Notes: a model not told the origin generated them from the letters alone. DNA of 64,000 nucleotides from Sipunculus nudus (GCA_026874595.1 CM049308.1:78850124-78914123); one strand, 5' to 3'. Shown: positions 11,314 through 23,700, numbered from the stretch's first letter. Numbers and translations are program-made.

Positions 11314-14300
11314 ATGTCAAACCCTAGTGACAAAGAGCTTGATAAACCAGAAGTTGATGAGGAGAGTGGTAAGCCTGTTGACGATAAATCACAGGCAAAA
11401 CTGCAGCGAAGCAGAGCTAAAGCTGTGATTACGCGGAGCATGGGAACCATAGACATGCTCACAAAGGATACCAAGAATGTACCCCAAGTGAAAGAAAAAA
11501 TAGAAATGTTCCAGAAACAAGTAATCAGATTCCAGGAAGCGCATGAACACTATGCAAGTTTTTTAACAACTGATAAAGATCGAGAGGATGCAGAATCCTA
11601 TAGGGCCGATGTGATTTACCAGGCGGTAGGCTTTGGGGACACGATATACGCCTGGATAGCGGAGATTGAGGATGATGAACCGACCACAGCTGATAATGAG
11701 GGCGAGGCCCAGACCATGGTCGAACCCCCCGTGCTGCGACCTAAAGGGTCAACTACCGAAGCTGAGAACGAATCCTTGCAAAGAGAGATTGTGGCTCTGC
11801 GTGAACAGCATCAGTTAGAAATAAAAAAGCATCAATTACTTATTGAAAAGGAAAGACAAGCACATGAGTTAGAAAGAGCAAAATTCCAGTTAGAGATTGA
11901 GAGACAGAGAGAGAGGATGCATTTGATTAAGCAGCAGCAGGAACTGCAGGCTGAGCTTCAACAGAATACCAAAACTATAGAAGAAACTCCAAAGGTTGCT
12001 ACGACAGGGCTCAACAAAACAACTGAGCGAAACCCAATGCATACGCCAAGGCCAGCCGAGGTCGGCGGAACCCCACTCCGAGCTGAAAGTACGCCCCATG
12101 CGAACTTCGATAAAACCCCAAGAATGTCCTGGGAGCCATCGCATGTAAACAGTGATGTGCCAGCCAACGCTGCCTTTGCGGAAATGATGCACCAGGTCTT
12201 AAATGAATCTAGGTTACAACAACAGTCACTGGTCGATACCTTACAACTGCCGCGAAATGAGTTACAGCCCTTTGATGGTGACCCGTTGAATTACTGGCCG
12301 TTCATAAGAGCTTTCAAGCATACGGTTGATAATAAGTCTGCTGATCCTGGAACAAAGTTGACGTGTTTAATGCAATATTGTTCAGGACGCGCAAAGAGTT
12401 TACTCCAGTGCTGTTTGGTTAAGGAACCAGCTGAGGGTTACAAACTTGCCTTAGATCTGTTGGAAGAAAGATTTGGCAACAACTTTGTTATAGCCCAAGA
12501 GTGGGTAAAAAGGATCACAAATCGGCCAGATGTCAAGGGTACTGTCGCGCTGCGAGAATTTGCAGATGACTTGAGATGTTGTCAAGAAACCCTTAAGACA
12601 ATGGGATATGCATCTGAGATGGACAATTCACATAGTATGTTGGCCATTGTAGAAAAGTTGCCATACCACCTACAGACCAGATGGCTTAGAGAGAACCACA
12701 ACATAAAGGTCAGGGAGAGAAGAAATTCACAGTTGCGTGATCTTGTGGATTTCATTGCTTTGGCTGCTGATGAAGCATCAGACCCAGTGTTCGGAAAGGT
12801 CCTCTTCATGGACAATAAAAGGCCACCTAGAATCAAGGGTGAAAAGAGACAAACCGGTAGTTTTGCCACACAAGCGTCTCTTGCACCAAATGCCAAGTCT
12901 GAATATGTGAAACCAAAGAATATTGACCCATGTTTGCACTGTGGGCGTGCCCACTACATAACGCAATGTATGACATTCAAGGCACTACGAGTAAAGGACA
13001 GAAGGGCCTTCATTATATCAAAGGGACTTTGCGTTAACTGTTTCAAACCTGGTCACTTCGGTAAAGATTGCCCTAGACCATTTACATGTTCTGTGGATGG
13101 CTGTGGTCAGAAACACAGTAAGTTCCTTCACATGCCTATGAGAAGACCGGATACAGATCGGGGATTAGCACCGGTCCAAACCAGCAACCAAAATGCACCA
13201 CCGAGCCTGCCAGTAACATCAACTGCTCCTAGTCCTGTTCCTGTGATACACCCGAGAAACCAGGTCAGCAATTTTGTGCGATCCCAAGGGGGCAAGGTAG
13301 CCCTGCCTATTGTACCTGTGAGAGTCCGGTGTTTGGACTCCAGCCGCTGTATAGACACATATGCTATGCTAGATCCTGGGACAACCTCTACATACTGTAC
13401 AGAGGCTCTGAGCGAAAGCCTTGGAACAAAGGGAGCTGTTAAGCACTTTGAGCTTACAACCATTGCACAGACAAGAGTCGCGATGGACTGCACTGTTATA
13501 TCCCTACTGGTCTCAGACCTTCATGATACTATAGTGCCAAGGTGTATCCCAGAGGTAACAGTAAGGCCAACACTAAACATTGACCTTTCAGGCCTATGCA
13601 ATCAAGTTAACCTGGACTATTGGCCTCATCTTAGAGGTTTGGATGTACCAGAACTTGTTGATGTAGATCAGGTACATCTGCTTATCGGTCAAGATTGCTC
13701 CGACCTTTTGCTCCCCGAAGAGGTGAAAAAGGGTAGCCCAGGTGAACCATTTGCAATCCGCACTCCATTGGGTTGGGCCGTAAACGGTCCCGTCGACCCT
13801 TTCACTCCAGGCGTAAGGTCTTCTCATTTTGTACAAGCGCAAACACCACTGGAGAAGGACCTGGCAAATCTCTGGGCTCTTGAAGACTCAAACAGTGAGG
13901 AGTATGGGATGTCGATCCATGATCGAAAGGTTCTGCATATTTGGGACAATTCCATAAATGTCGTGGACGGACACTATTCTATGAACATCCCCTTCAAGGC
14001 CGAGGGGCCAAAGATGCCTGATAACCGTATCATGGCTGAGCATCGGCTTCAAGCTCTCAGAAAACGTCTCGACAGAGACAGTAATTTAAAATCGAAGTAC
14101 ACCTCTGAAATCAAGCAACTCCTAGACAAAGACTACGCTGAAAGGGTCCCCTTGAAGGACTTAGATCGTGATGATGGCAAAGTGTGGTATTTGCCACACC
14201 ACCAAGTGCGTAATCCGAAGACACCTGACAAGTGTAGGATCGTCTTTGATTGCGCGGCACAGTACAAGGGAACGTCTTTGAATGAAAATGTACACCAAGG

Positions 14301-17142
14301 GCCTGATCTTACCAATAAACTAGTAGGTGTACTACTGCGCTTCAGACAAGGTCCTATCGCATTTGCGGCCGACAAAGAAGGCATGTTTCACCAAGTCAAA
14401 GTGACCTCAAAGGACAGAGATGTATTGCGTTTCCTTTGGTGGGAGAATGATGATACTACAGGTCAAACTATTGTGCTTAGAATGACTTCCCACTTGTTTG
14501 GCGGTGTATGGAGTCCGAGCTGTGCAAATTATGCCCTGAAAAGGGTAGCCTATGACCACAGTGATTTATACCCAGAGTTGACACTCAATACCATATTAAA
14601 GAGCTTTTATGTGGACGATTGTCTTAAATCCGTGGACAGCTTGGACAGTGCGGTGACACTCGCAAAGGAGGTCACAGAATTACTAGCACAGAGAGGCTTT
14701 AATCTGACAAAATGGATTTCAAACTCCCCAAAACTTATGGAGACCATACCTAGGGAGAAATGGGCCAAGGCGTTTGTCAACATGGACATAAGCTTTGGAG
14801 AGTTGCTGGCTGAAAGAGTTCTAGGAATGCTATGGCATATCGAAACAGATAGCTTTGGCTTTGATGTACAAGTGGCGGAGAAACCAAAGACTAAGAGAGG
14901 GGTACTAAGCGCTCTTAGCACCGTATACGACCCAATGGGGTATGTTTGTCCGTTCGTGTTGAAGGCAAGGTTGCTATTTCAGCAGTTGTGTCGTTTACAA
15001 AAGGGTTGGGACGACTCGTTGCCTGTAGACCTAGAGGACCAGTGGGGCCGGTGGTTGGCCGATCTTCCCGCTATACAGAATTTCAGAATTCCTAGATGTG
15101 TGAAACCCACAGATGTAGCGATCAGAGTTGCACAGCTGCACCACTTTTCCGATGCCTCAGAGCATGGCTATGGGGCAGTTTCATATCTTCGTTTGGTCTG
15201 TGGTGATGACATCTGTGTCAATATTGTCATGGCCAAGGCACGTCTTGCACCCCTGAAGGGCTCCACTATACCTCGCCTTGAGCTTGCTGGTGCTGTAGAA
15301 GCAGTGAAATTGGACAAACTTATTCACCAGGAGCTAGAAATTACTCTTGAGGATTCTGTCTTTTGGACGGACAGTACTATCGTACTTTGGTATCTGCAGA
15401 ATGAGGGGAAACGATTTCAGACATATGTCGCCAACAGAGTATCAAAGATATTGGATTACACCAAACCAATACAGTGGAGATATGTACCAACCACACAGAA
15501 TCCCGGAGATGATGCCTCCCGTGGCATGGCTGCGGAGGAATTAGTCAACAATAAGCGCTGGATTCAAGGGCCAGACTTCCTGCTGATGGATGAATTGCAT
15601 TGGCCAAACCAACCTGCATTTAAATGTGCAGAGCTCATGGAGGTCGCAGAACTGAAAAGAGAACCGTTGGTATATTCCATGAGCAGTGAATCAGATCCAG
15701 TCAGTTCTCTGTTAAAGTACTACTCCTCATGGTTTAAACTAAAGAAAGCAGTAGCATGGATCCTACGCCTTCGACAAATGCTATTGAGAAAAACATCAGA
15801 CACAGGCCCAATTACGTCTTCAGAGTTACTGAATGCAGAATTAGCCATAATTAGATACATCCAGAAACCCCTCCAAGATGCTGAGTCAAGACCTCTCATT
15901 AGCAAGTTGAAGCCTATAAAGTCTGATACAGGACTCCTGCGAGTAGGAGGCAGACTTGCACAATCAGATCTGAGTGGCGACACGAAACACCCACTGATCT
16001 TGCCTTTTAGACACCATGTATCCCAACTCATCGTTGAGGACTGCCATTATCGCACAGGTCATTCTGGTGTTGAACGGGTACTTGCTGAAACACGCCGTCG
16101 GTACTGGATACTGAGAGGGAGACGGCTAATCAAGGCGGTTCTTTCACGCTGCATTGTGTGCAAAAAATCACGTGGGAAACCTGAAGTACAGCAGATGGCG
16201 GACCTTCCTACGTCCAGACTAGTGCCTTACGAACCACCATTCACTCGTGTGGGAATAGATTATTTTGGTCCATTCACTGTAAAAAGGGGAAGAACTGAAG
16301 TAAAAAGGTATGGCTGCCTATTTACTTGCCTGGCAATTAGAGCCGTCCATATTGAGGTGTCGCACACACTGGACACGGATAGTTTTATCAATGCTTTGGA
16401 GAGATTCATATCACGCAGAGGGGAGCCGTACGAAATCCGATCGGATAACGGTACCAATTTTGTTGGGGCAAAGTCAGAGCTCCGTAAAGCCATCCGTGAA
16501 TGGAATCAGGACAAAATACACGAGCATCTCCTGAAAAGAGAAATAAAGTGGATTTTCAATCCTCCAGGAGCCTCCCATATGGGTGGTGTTTGGGAAAGAC
16601 AGATTCGCTCTGTAAGATCGGTCCTAGCAGGTGTTGTAAAACAGCAAACTATGGACGAGGAAGGCCTTGTTACACTACTGACAGTGGTAGAAGGAATCAT
16701 CAACGGTAGACCTATCACAAAGTTGTCTGATGACCCCAGAGATGATCAACCCCTTACGCCAAATCACTTGTTGATACTACGTTCAGGACCTGTTCTACCC
16801 CCAGGACAGTTCGACAATAAGGACCGGTATCGTCGACGCTGGAGGCAGGTACAATACCTCGCTGACGTATTCTGGAAGCGATGGATTCGCGAGTACCTAC
16901 CTGCTTTGCAGGAACGTCAAAAATGGCTGAAACCTAGACCTAACCTCCAAAAGGGTGATTTAGTGATCTTATGCCAGGAGAACACTCCACGAAACCAGTG
17001 GCCATTAGGCCTAATTATCGATACTTACCTTGGAACCGATGGACTTGTGCGTTCAGTCAACGTACGCACTGCCTCCGGGACTTACGAACGACCAGTAACC
17101 AAGATTTGTTTACTCGAGAGTTCAGTGACACAGCAACCATAA
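11314..17142 (+). CDS. BEL/Pao Gag-Pol polyprotein, intact, 1942 aa
   Basis: A single uninterrupted ORF encodes capsid and replication enzymes. An acidic, then coiled-coil-like N-terminal region (about 1-240) precedes a DUF1759-type Gag domain (about 310-460, starting near LQPFDGDPLNYW). Zinc knuckle motifs follow at about 539 and 572 (CVNCFKPGHFGKDC). The aspartic protease motif is LDPGT near 686. The reverse transcriptase has YVDD near 1098. RNase H shows FSDAS (about 1278), PRLELAGA (about 1320) and FWTDST (about 1350). Integrase shows an HHCC region (about 1577-1615) and acidic residues in GIDYFGPF (about 1647), RSDNGTNF (about 1709) and GVWERQ (about 1757). A DUF5641-like C-terminus covers about 1840-1935. 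The start is the first ATG after the LTR. Nothing is missing, so the copy may be mobile; that is inference. Confidence 0.96.
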   Translation: MSNPSDKELDKPEVDEESGKPVDDKSQAKLQRSRAKAVITRSMGTIDMLTKDTKNVPQVKEKIEMFQKQVIRFQEAHEHYASFLTTDKDREDAESYRADVIYQAVGFGDTIYAWIAEIEDDEPTTADNEGEAQTMVEPPVLRPKGSTTEAENESLQREIVALREQHQLEIKKHQLLIEKERQAHELERAKFQLEIERQRERMHLIKQQQELQAELQQNTKTIEETPKVATTGLNKTTERNPMHTPRPAEVGGTPLRAESTPHANFDKTPRMSWEPSHVNSDVPANAAFAEMMHQVLNESRLQQQSLVDTLQLPRNELQPFDGDPLNYWPFIRAFKHTVDNKSADPGTKLTCLMQYCSGRAKSLLQCCLVKEPAEGYKLALDLLEERFGNNFVIAQEWVKRITNRPDVKGTVALREFADDLRCCQETLKTMGYASEMDNSHSMLAIVEKLPYHLQTRWLRENHNIKVRERRNSQLRDLVDFIALAADEASDPVFGKVLFMDNKRPPRIKGEKRQTGSFATQASLAPNAKSEYVKPKNIDPCLHCGRAHYITQCMTFKALRVKDRRAFIISKGLCVNCFKPGHFGKDCPRPFTCSVDGCGQKHSKFLHMPMRRPDTDRGLAPVQTSNQNAPPSLPVTSTAPSPVPVIHPRNQVSNFVRSQGGKVALPIVPVRVRCLDSSRCIDTYAMLDPGTTSTYCTEALSESLGTKGAVKHFELTTIAQTRVAMDCTVISLLVSDLHDTIVPRCIPEVTVRPTLNIDLSGLCNQVNLDYWPHLRGLDVPELVDVDQVHLLIGQDCSDLLLPEEVKKGSPGEPFAIRTPLGWAVNGPVDPFTPGVRSSHFVQAQTPLEKDLANLWALEDSNSEEYGMSIHDRKVLHIWDNSINVVDGHYSMNIPFKAEGPKMPDNRIMAEHRLQALRKRLDRDSNLKSKYTSEIKQLLDKDYAERVPLKDLDRDDGKVWYLPHHQVRNPKTPDKCRIVFDCAAQYKGTSLNENVHQGPDLTNKLVGVLLRFRQGPIAFAADKEGMFHQVKVTSKDRDVLRFLWWENDDTTGQTIVLRMTSHLFGGVWSPSCANYALKRVAYDHSDLYPELTLNTILKSFYVDDCLKSVDSLDSAVTLAKEVTELLAQRGFNLTKWISNSPKLMETIPREKWAKAFVNMDISFGELLAERVLGMLWHIETDSFGFDVQVAEKPKTKRGVLSALSTVYDPMGYVCPFVLKARLLFQQLCRLQKGWDDSLPVDLEDQWGRWLADLPAIQNFRIPRCVKPTDVAIRVAQLHHFSDASEHGYGAVSYLRLVCGDDICVNIVMAKARLAPLKGSTIPRLELAGAVEAVKLDKLIHQELEITLEDSVFWTDSTIVLWYLQNEGKRFQTYVANRVSKILDYTKPIQWRYVPTTQNPGDDASRGMAAEELVNNKRWIQGPDFLLMDELHWPNQPAFKCAELMEVAELKREPLVYSMSSESDPVSSLLKYYSSWFKLKKAVAWILRLRQMLLRKTSDTGPITSSELLNAELAIIRYIQKPLQDAESRPLISKLKPIKSDTGLLRVGGRLAQSDLSGDTKHPLILPFRHHVSQLIVEDCHYRTGHSGVERVLAETRRRYWILRGRRLIKAVLSRCIVCKKSRGKPEVQQMADLPTSRLVPYEPPFTRVGIDYFGPFTVKRGRTEVKRYGCLFTCLAIRAVHIEVSHTLDTDSFINALERFISRRGEPYEIRSDNGTNFVGAKSELRKAIREWNQDKIHEHLLKREIKWIFNPPGASHMGGVWERQIRSVRSVLAGVVKQQTMDEEGLVTLLTVVEGIINGRPITKLSDDPRDDQPLTPNHLLILRSGPVLPPGQFDNKDRYRRRWRQVQYLADVFWKRWIREYLPALQERQKWLKPRPNLQKGDLVILCQENTPRNQWPLGLIIDTYLGTDGLVRSVNVRTASGTYERPVTKICLLESSVTQQP

Positions 17143-17361
17143 ATGGACTTAGTTGTGGACCTGTTTGTTATGGACACTTAAGTGCCACTTCGAACTGTTG
17201 GAGTTAATGTACCTTTGATGATTTGTACGTGTAATATATATACCTGAGCCATTATTGAATGTCATGTGTCATACCGTTTAGTATTGTATTAAGTAGTCTA
17301 TCCCAGGTGTTATTAGTGTATTTAAAATGCATTGTCCCATGAACATGCATTGGGGCCGGGA
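17143..17361 (+). other. 3' untranslated segment and polypurine tract of BEL/Pao element
   Basis: 219 bp between the Gag-Pol stop and the 3' LTR. The last bases (TGGGGCCGGGA, 17351-17361) are purine-rich and abut the LTR, the place expected for the plus-strand primer. Confidence 0.8.
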
Positions 17362-18421
17362 TGTTACACCTGTGAGCCTACTGTCATGTGCTGCCATATG
17401 TTGTTTAGTGTAGACACTATTTTTTTGTTCTGTGAGCATGCTCAGTGGGCCCTTCCGCCCAGCAGTTGTTTTTTGTAAAGGTTTGCCACGCAGTTTTTTG
17501 TTTCAAGAAGTTTAGCCAAAAAAGAAGTGATTTTAAACCATATTGGAACCCCAGAAGAACCAGGAATGTAAGTTATTAGTTTATATTAATTCCCGGCAGT
17601 GTGTTATATGTTTGACTATGGTAGATTTATAGATAAATGGTAGATCTGTGTTATAAATCTCAGCCTTGTAACTTTCTAGTGAGCCTAGATACAGGACAGC
17701 GTAATACGATGCTGCCCTGGTCTTTGCAGTCTGTACGCTTTATGGCCTGACCCTGTTTTTTCCCCAAGTGAATATATAGGGTAGTGTGCTGATACCAGAG
17801 AGTCTCAGATTATGCTGTATTGCCTGTTACACTTAGGAATGGATATTGTTTGTGTTTTTAAAGGATCCCATGGAAATCTGTCAGAGATGCAATGATTTGT
17901 TAAATACTACTGTAGTTGCTTAAGCTCTATACTATATATGTGTATGTATTCTAGTGTCAGCTTTCATGTTTGACTAGTATATTCTGTAGAATGGTGTTAA
18001 TTACACACATCATAGTTGCTAACTTAGCTGACTTGATCCTGCTAAGCCACGGTGATACATTATAGTTAATAGCTCAGCTGACTTAGTTTTACTGAGCCAT
18101 AGCAATAGGTCATTGTTGCCCATACATATACAACTGTAAGTTTATAATACTTTTATGTTATTGCAACATTATAGGGAAAATATATTTAGTTATTATTACC
18201 ATGTCAGTTATTTAACTGATATTTCATTATTCTTAGTATCCCTATTTGTTTGTTACAGTCAAAACCGTCTGAAGTTAACGTCTGAACGTCTAAATCTTTG
18301 TACTGTCAGCATGGACAGAATACCTGGAAATAAACCTATGAGTTACAAACAGACGCGTCTAGATTCCTGGTTTTAGAAGTGACTGAATGTATACCGCAGT
18401 CTAACACCTACGGGTGTTACA
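17362..18421 (+). repeat. 3' LTR of BEL/Pao element
   Basis: 1060 bp, the same as the 5' LTR except G at 18108. It is followed by the right target duplication TAAAT at 18422-18426. Confidence 0.95.
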
Positions 18422-19085
18422 TAAATACTTAGAATTCCATTAAATGTTACAGCTTTTGGACGCTCCAAACTCCCACGTGATTATATGCATAAATGTGACT
18501 TTTAAGGGACAAACAAAATTACTTTTATGCACAGGTGAAGTGTGGATTTGGGAAATATTCGGAGAATCGTGATCTGGGATTGGATTTCTTTTAAATTACA
18601 AGATGAAATGAAGGAATAAACACAGACAATTTCCAAATATTATTGTATATGAAGGATAATGTTGTAATGAAAGTGACACATTTGTCGTCATTAAAATTAT
18701 TTAATATTCTTACACTTTTAAGGTAAAATGTTATTAAATGCCTCGATAGAACTCAACACGTCAGGATTTTCTGTGCCTGGTTATCTTAACTACAAATGAA
18801 GGAAGGTTTGGAGAGGTTCGGGGGGGGGGGAGCGGGGAGTACATTCACAGGCCCTATCATTGGATTAGACTTGACTAGCAAAGGATATCATCGGGACCAA
18901 TCTGAACATTTGCACGAAGTGATATCAGAAGATCTAAGCAATTTGACGAACTAGAAAAAAGTTAATACAAATCTGGTTTGACAAGATCAAAATCAGTTAG
19001 TTGTAGTGGAGAATGAAAAAAAAAATGATGCATAGACAAGTTTCTCATAAGGCTATATGGCTATATATATGTTCTTAAAAACTAG
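18422..19085. other. Upstream region of methyltransferase copy B
   Basis: It continues the duplicated block interrupted by the BEL/Pao element and matches about 27606-27880 and then about 32980-33394 upstream of copy C. A G-run near 18820 (GGGGGGGGGGAG) is shared with copy C at about 33119. It presumably holds the promoter, but no TATA or initiator element is certain. Confidence 0.6.
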
Positions 19086-19294
19086 ATGGAAACCAATGAA
19101 GAGTATGAGAGTATCGTGGAGCCCATAAAGACCAAGGAGGAGGCCGCGGCTTACGTGGCTAAAACCATCGACCAGGGATTTGCCGCGGTATGTCTAGGCC
19201 TGGGGGCACAAGTCGGACTGTTTGACGTCCTTAAACATATGGATGGTCCCGCCACAGTGGAAGAGATAGCGACTGCAGGAGAATTCAAGGAGAA
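19086..19294 (+). CDS. Methyltransferase copy B, exon 1
   Basis: 209 bp, from the ATG to a GTGAGC donor. It encodes about 70 residues with AAAYVAKTIDQGFAAVCLGL and VGLFDVL, the N-terminal helices typical of this methyltransferase family. It is about 93% identical by eye to exon 1 of copy C, with the same donor and phase, and the reading frame is intact. Confidence 0.85.
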
Positions 19295-20282
19295 GTGAGC
19301 CATTTTTCCTAATTTATCCCACATTGTAAGGTACCAAATTCACCCCTCCATCATCAATGGCCTAACAACCAGCATCCCTGAATGGCAAGTGGGCGTTTCT
19401 GGCTGATTTTCCCATATCCGAGATAAAGTAGAGCACCTGGAATGGGTTTCAATATCCAAGACTGTCTTGATAAATAAACAATCTTGATAAACATTCGATT
19501 GCTATGGTAACCCAAGACAGGTCTCGGACAGCTTTGCCTGGTCCCGGGGGGGGGGGGGGGGGCCGCTACTCTTAAAGAAAATGATGTAAAAATAAATTGT
19601 TATAAGCAAATATAATTCTAAAAATTTTAACGTCAGGTTCTATATAATTTTATGCCACCATAATTTTGTCTAGCGTGCTCCCAATTAATTTCGGTTCAAC
19701 ACGCGGTATAAAAAATGTGCATATTTTTATATACGGTAAGGGCAAAGACTTCCCGTCATGAGTTAGACCGCGATGTTTAAACGTTCTTGACAGTTGTCTA
19801 AATCAAGTCCGTTTCAAAACTTAAGACCGTACTTCAAGACTCAAGTCAAGACCCTAATCTAGACATTGAGGTATATTCAAACCCAGCCCTGAGCCCAATA
19901 GCGTGCTTGAGTTGATGGTGACCACTGATTACCCATTGGTACTCATAGGTTTAAAAAGCTAATTGCCATGTTTACATTTTTTTACATGCCTGTACATTTC
20001 ATAAGTTTGCTTTAAGGCAAATAATTTACTTCAGTTCAGTTATGTCGTGTTAAGATGTTACTCGTTAGTCGACCTTAGAAGAAGTCTTTTGTGTGGCAAT
20101 ATAGTATGTTTTCGGCTTATTAATAATCACTCGAAATCCAGGCAGATTTTTTGCCGTTTGAATTACTGAAAATTATTTACATATGTAGGGGAAATCATAC
20201 AACGTACATTCAACTACGATGATTTAGCCACGCGGCTGAATAATTGAGTGCCTTATTGTTTGCCATCCTATGCTTTATTTAG
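19295..20282. other. Intron 1 of methyltransferase copy B
   Basis: 988 bp with a G-run at about 19546-19562. The counterpart in copy C is about 6.2 kb because of extra inserted DNA. No other gene seen. Confidence 0.7.
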
Positions 20283-20479
20283 ATACACAAAGAAACTCCT
20301 GGCAGTGATGATGTACCATAGGCTACTGTGTTATGACAAAAGGAAAGAAAAATACTGGCTGCCACAGAAGCATAAGGAATGTCTGACTGGAGTGACGTCA
20401 TCCATTCTAGCGCTGATCCCTCTAGTGACACTAAAATTCCATGACTTAGTGGCGTGTTTCAAGAAGAAAGGTCCAAGAG
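20283..20479 (+). CDS. Methyltransferase copy B, exon 2
   Basis: 197 bp between a TTTATTTAG acceptor and a GTAGGT donor. It encodes the segment with LLCYDKRKEKYWLP and LKFHDLVACFKK. The length and phase equal those of exon 2 of copy C (39857-40053), which supports the exon borders. Confidence 0.83.
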
Positions 20480-20799
20480 GTAGGTGGTCAGTCTACATTT
20501 TCGGATGGTGCCCTCTCCATTTAATGCTTCTAGCTCTAGCTGTCTACGCGGTGCATGCACCCTCGAAATATCCCAATATTTAAATCCCACTCCATCATTT
20601 ATTAGCCTGCTTTTTGAGAAACTGTAAAAATGTGTGAGTTGGTAGTCCGTATCTCAGATTTTTGCTTTCTACTGGCCATCCTTAAATCCTTTATTATATG
20701 TGAAATCGAGGTTCGGTGCATGTGCTGAGGAATCCCAACGGACCCCATTATAGACTTATAATAAATAAATGGAAAATACAAAGTATATAATTTTTTCCA

Positions 20800-23700
20800 A
20801 GGTGCGCTTTCACCATGGCGGATTGTTGCCACTCTTCGCATTTTTCACCTTGGCCCATTGTTGCCACTCCTCGCTTTTTCACCTCGATCCATTGTTGCCA
20901 CTCCTCGCTTTTTCACCTCGGCCCTTCGTTGCTACTTCTCGCTTTTCACCTCGACTCATTGTTGCCACCCCTCGCTTTTTCACCTCGACTCATTGTTGCC
21001 ACTCTTCGCTGTTTCACCTCGGCCTATTTTTGCCACTCCTCGCTTTTTCCCTCGGCGGATTTTTGCCACTTCTCGCTTTTTCACATCGACCCATTGTTGC
21101 AACTCCTCGCTTTATCACCTCGTCCAATCGTTTCCACTCCTCGTTTTTCACATCGACCCATTATTGCTACTCCTCGCTTTTTCACCTCGACCCATTTTTG
21201 CCACTCCTCGCTATTTTCACCTCGGCCTATTGTTGCCACTCCTCGCTTTTTCCCATCGGCGGATTGTTGCCACTCCTCGCTTTTGACCTTTGTGGTTTGT
21301 TGCCACTTCTCGCTTTTTCACCTCGAATCATTGTTTCCACTACCCGCTTTTTAACCTCGGCTCATTGTTGCCACTCCTTGCTTTTCACCTCGACCCAATG
21401 TTGCCACTCCTCGCTTTTTCACCTCGACCCATTTTCGCCACTTCTCGTTTTATCACCTCGGCCTATTATTGCCACTCCTCGCTTTTTTCCCTCGATCCAT
21501 TGTTGCCACTCCTCGCTTTTTCACCTCGGCCCTTCGTTGCTACTACTCGCTTTTCACCTCGACTCATTGTTGCCACTCCTCGCTTTTTCACCCCGGCCAA
21601 ACTTTGCTACTCCTCGCTTTTTCACCTCGGCCCATCTTTGCCAATCCTCCCTTTTTCACCTCTGCCCATCGTTGCCACTCCTCGCTTTTTCACCTCAACC
21701 CATTGTTGCCACTCCTCGCATTTGTACCTCGGCCCATCGTTGCCACTTCTGGCTTTTTCACCTCGGCCTATTGTTGCCACTCCTCGCTTTTTCACCTCGA
21801 TCCATTGTTGCGACTCCTCGCTTTTTCACCCCGGCCCTTCGTTGCTACTACTCGCTTTTCACCTCGACTCATTGTTGCCACTCCTCGCTTTTTCACCTCG
21901 GCCCATCAATGCAACTCCTCGCTTTTTCACCTCGGCCAAACTTTGCTACTCCTGGCTTTTTCACCTCTGCCCATCTTTGCCAATCCTCCTTTTTTCACCT
22001 CTGAACATCGTTGCCACTCCTCGCTTTTTCACCTCAACCCATTGTTGCCACTCCTCGCATTTGTACCTCGGCCCATCGTTGCCGCTGTTCTTTTTTCACC
22101 TTGGCGGATTGTTTCCACTCCTCGTTTTTCACATCGACCCATTGTTGCAACTCCTCGCTTTTTCACCTCGACCCATTTTTGCCACTCCTCGCTATTTTCA
22201 CCTCGGCCTATTTTTGCCACTCCTCGCTTTTTCCCTCGGCGGATTTTTGCCACTTCTCGCTTTTTCACATCGACCCATTGTTGCAACTCCTCGCTTTATC
22301 ACCTCGTCCAATCGTTTCCACTCCTCGTTTTTCACATCGACCCATTATTGCTACTCCTCGCTTTTTCACCCAGACCCATTTTTGCCACTCCTCGCTATTT
22401 TCACCTCGGCCTATTGTTGCCACTCCTCGCTTTTTCCCATCGGCTGATTGTTGCCACTCCTCGCTTTTGACCTTTGCGGTTTGTTGCCACTTCTCGCTTT
22501 TTCACCTCGACCCATTGTTTCCACTACCCGCTTTTTAACCTCGGCTCATTGTTGCCACTCCTTGCTTTTCACCTCGACCCATTTTCACCACTTCTCGTTT
22601 TATCACCTCGGCCTATTATTGCCACTCCTCGCTTTTTCCCCTCGATCCATTGTTGCCACTCCTCGCTTTTTCACCTCGGCCCTTCGTTGCTACTACTCGC
22701 TTTTCACCTCGACTCATTGTTGCCACTCCTCGCTTTTTCACCTCGGCCCATCAATGCGACTCCTCGCTTTTTCACCTCGGCCAAACTTTGCTACTCCTCG
22801 CTTTTTCACCTCGGCCCATCTTTGCCAATCCTCCCTTTTTCACCTCTGCCCATCGTTGCCACTCCTCGCTTTTTCACCTCAACCCATTGTTGCCACTCCT
22901 CGCATTTGTACCTCGGCCCATCGTTGCCACTTCTGGCTTTTTCACCTCGGCCTATTGTTGCCACTCCTCGCTTTTTCACCTCGATCCATTGTTGCCACTC
23001 CTCGCTTTTTCACCTCGGCCCTTCGTTGCTACTACTCGCTTTTCACCTCGACTCATTGTTGCCACTCCTCGCTTTTTCACCTCGGCCCATCAATGCAACT
23101 CCTCGCTTTTTCACCTCGGCCAAACTTTGCTACTCCTGGCTTTTTCACCTCTGCCCATCTTTGCCAATCCTCCTTTTTTCACGTCTGAACATCGTTGCCA
23201 CTCCTCGCTTTTTCACCTCAACCCATTGTTGCCACTCCTCGCATTTGTACCTCGGCCCATCGTTGCCGCTGCTCCTTTTTTCACCTTGGCGGATTGTTGC
23301 CACTCCTCGCTTTTCACATCGACCCATTGTTGCAACTCCTCGCTTTTTCACCTCGGCCCATTATCGCATTCCTCGCTTTTTTACCTCGGCCCATTGTTGC
23401 CACTCCTTGCTCTTCCTCCTCGGCCTATTTTTGCCAATCCTTGCTTTATCATCTCGGCCCATTTTTGCCAATCCTTGCTTTTTTATCTCGGCCTATTTCG
23501 CCACTCCTCGGTTTTTCACCTCGGCTGATTGTTGCCACCCCTCGCTTTTTCACCTTGGCGGATTGTTGCCATTCCTCGCTTTTTCACCTCGACCCATTGT
23601 TGCCACTCTTCGGTTTTTCACCTCGACCTCTTGTTGCCACTCCTCCCTTTTTTCACCTTCGCGGATTGTTGCCCCTTCTCGCTTTTTCTTTTCGGCCCAT

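Larger units (their letters stand above)
10209..18421 (+). mobile_element. Full-length BEL/Pao LTR retrotransposon
   Basis: An 8213-bp element with two 1060-bp LTRs, one long Gag-Pol ORF, a purine-rich tract before the 3' LTR and a 5-bp target duplication (TAAAT). The LTRs begin TGTTACACC and end GGTGTTACA. They differ at a single base that I can find (10955 T, 18108 G), so the insertion is young. The pre-insertion state is preserved in the paralogous segment near 27605. No envelope-like gene is present. The order protease, RT, RNase H, integrase and a C-terminal DUF5641-like region is that of BEL/Pao. Confidence 0.96.

Noticed and set aside
11890-16718. Several antisense and alternate-frame ORFs of 60-120 codons within the Gag-Pol gene
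   Set aside because: Shadows of a long coding sequence with no domains of their own.
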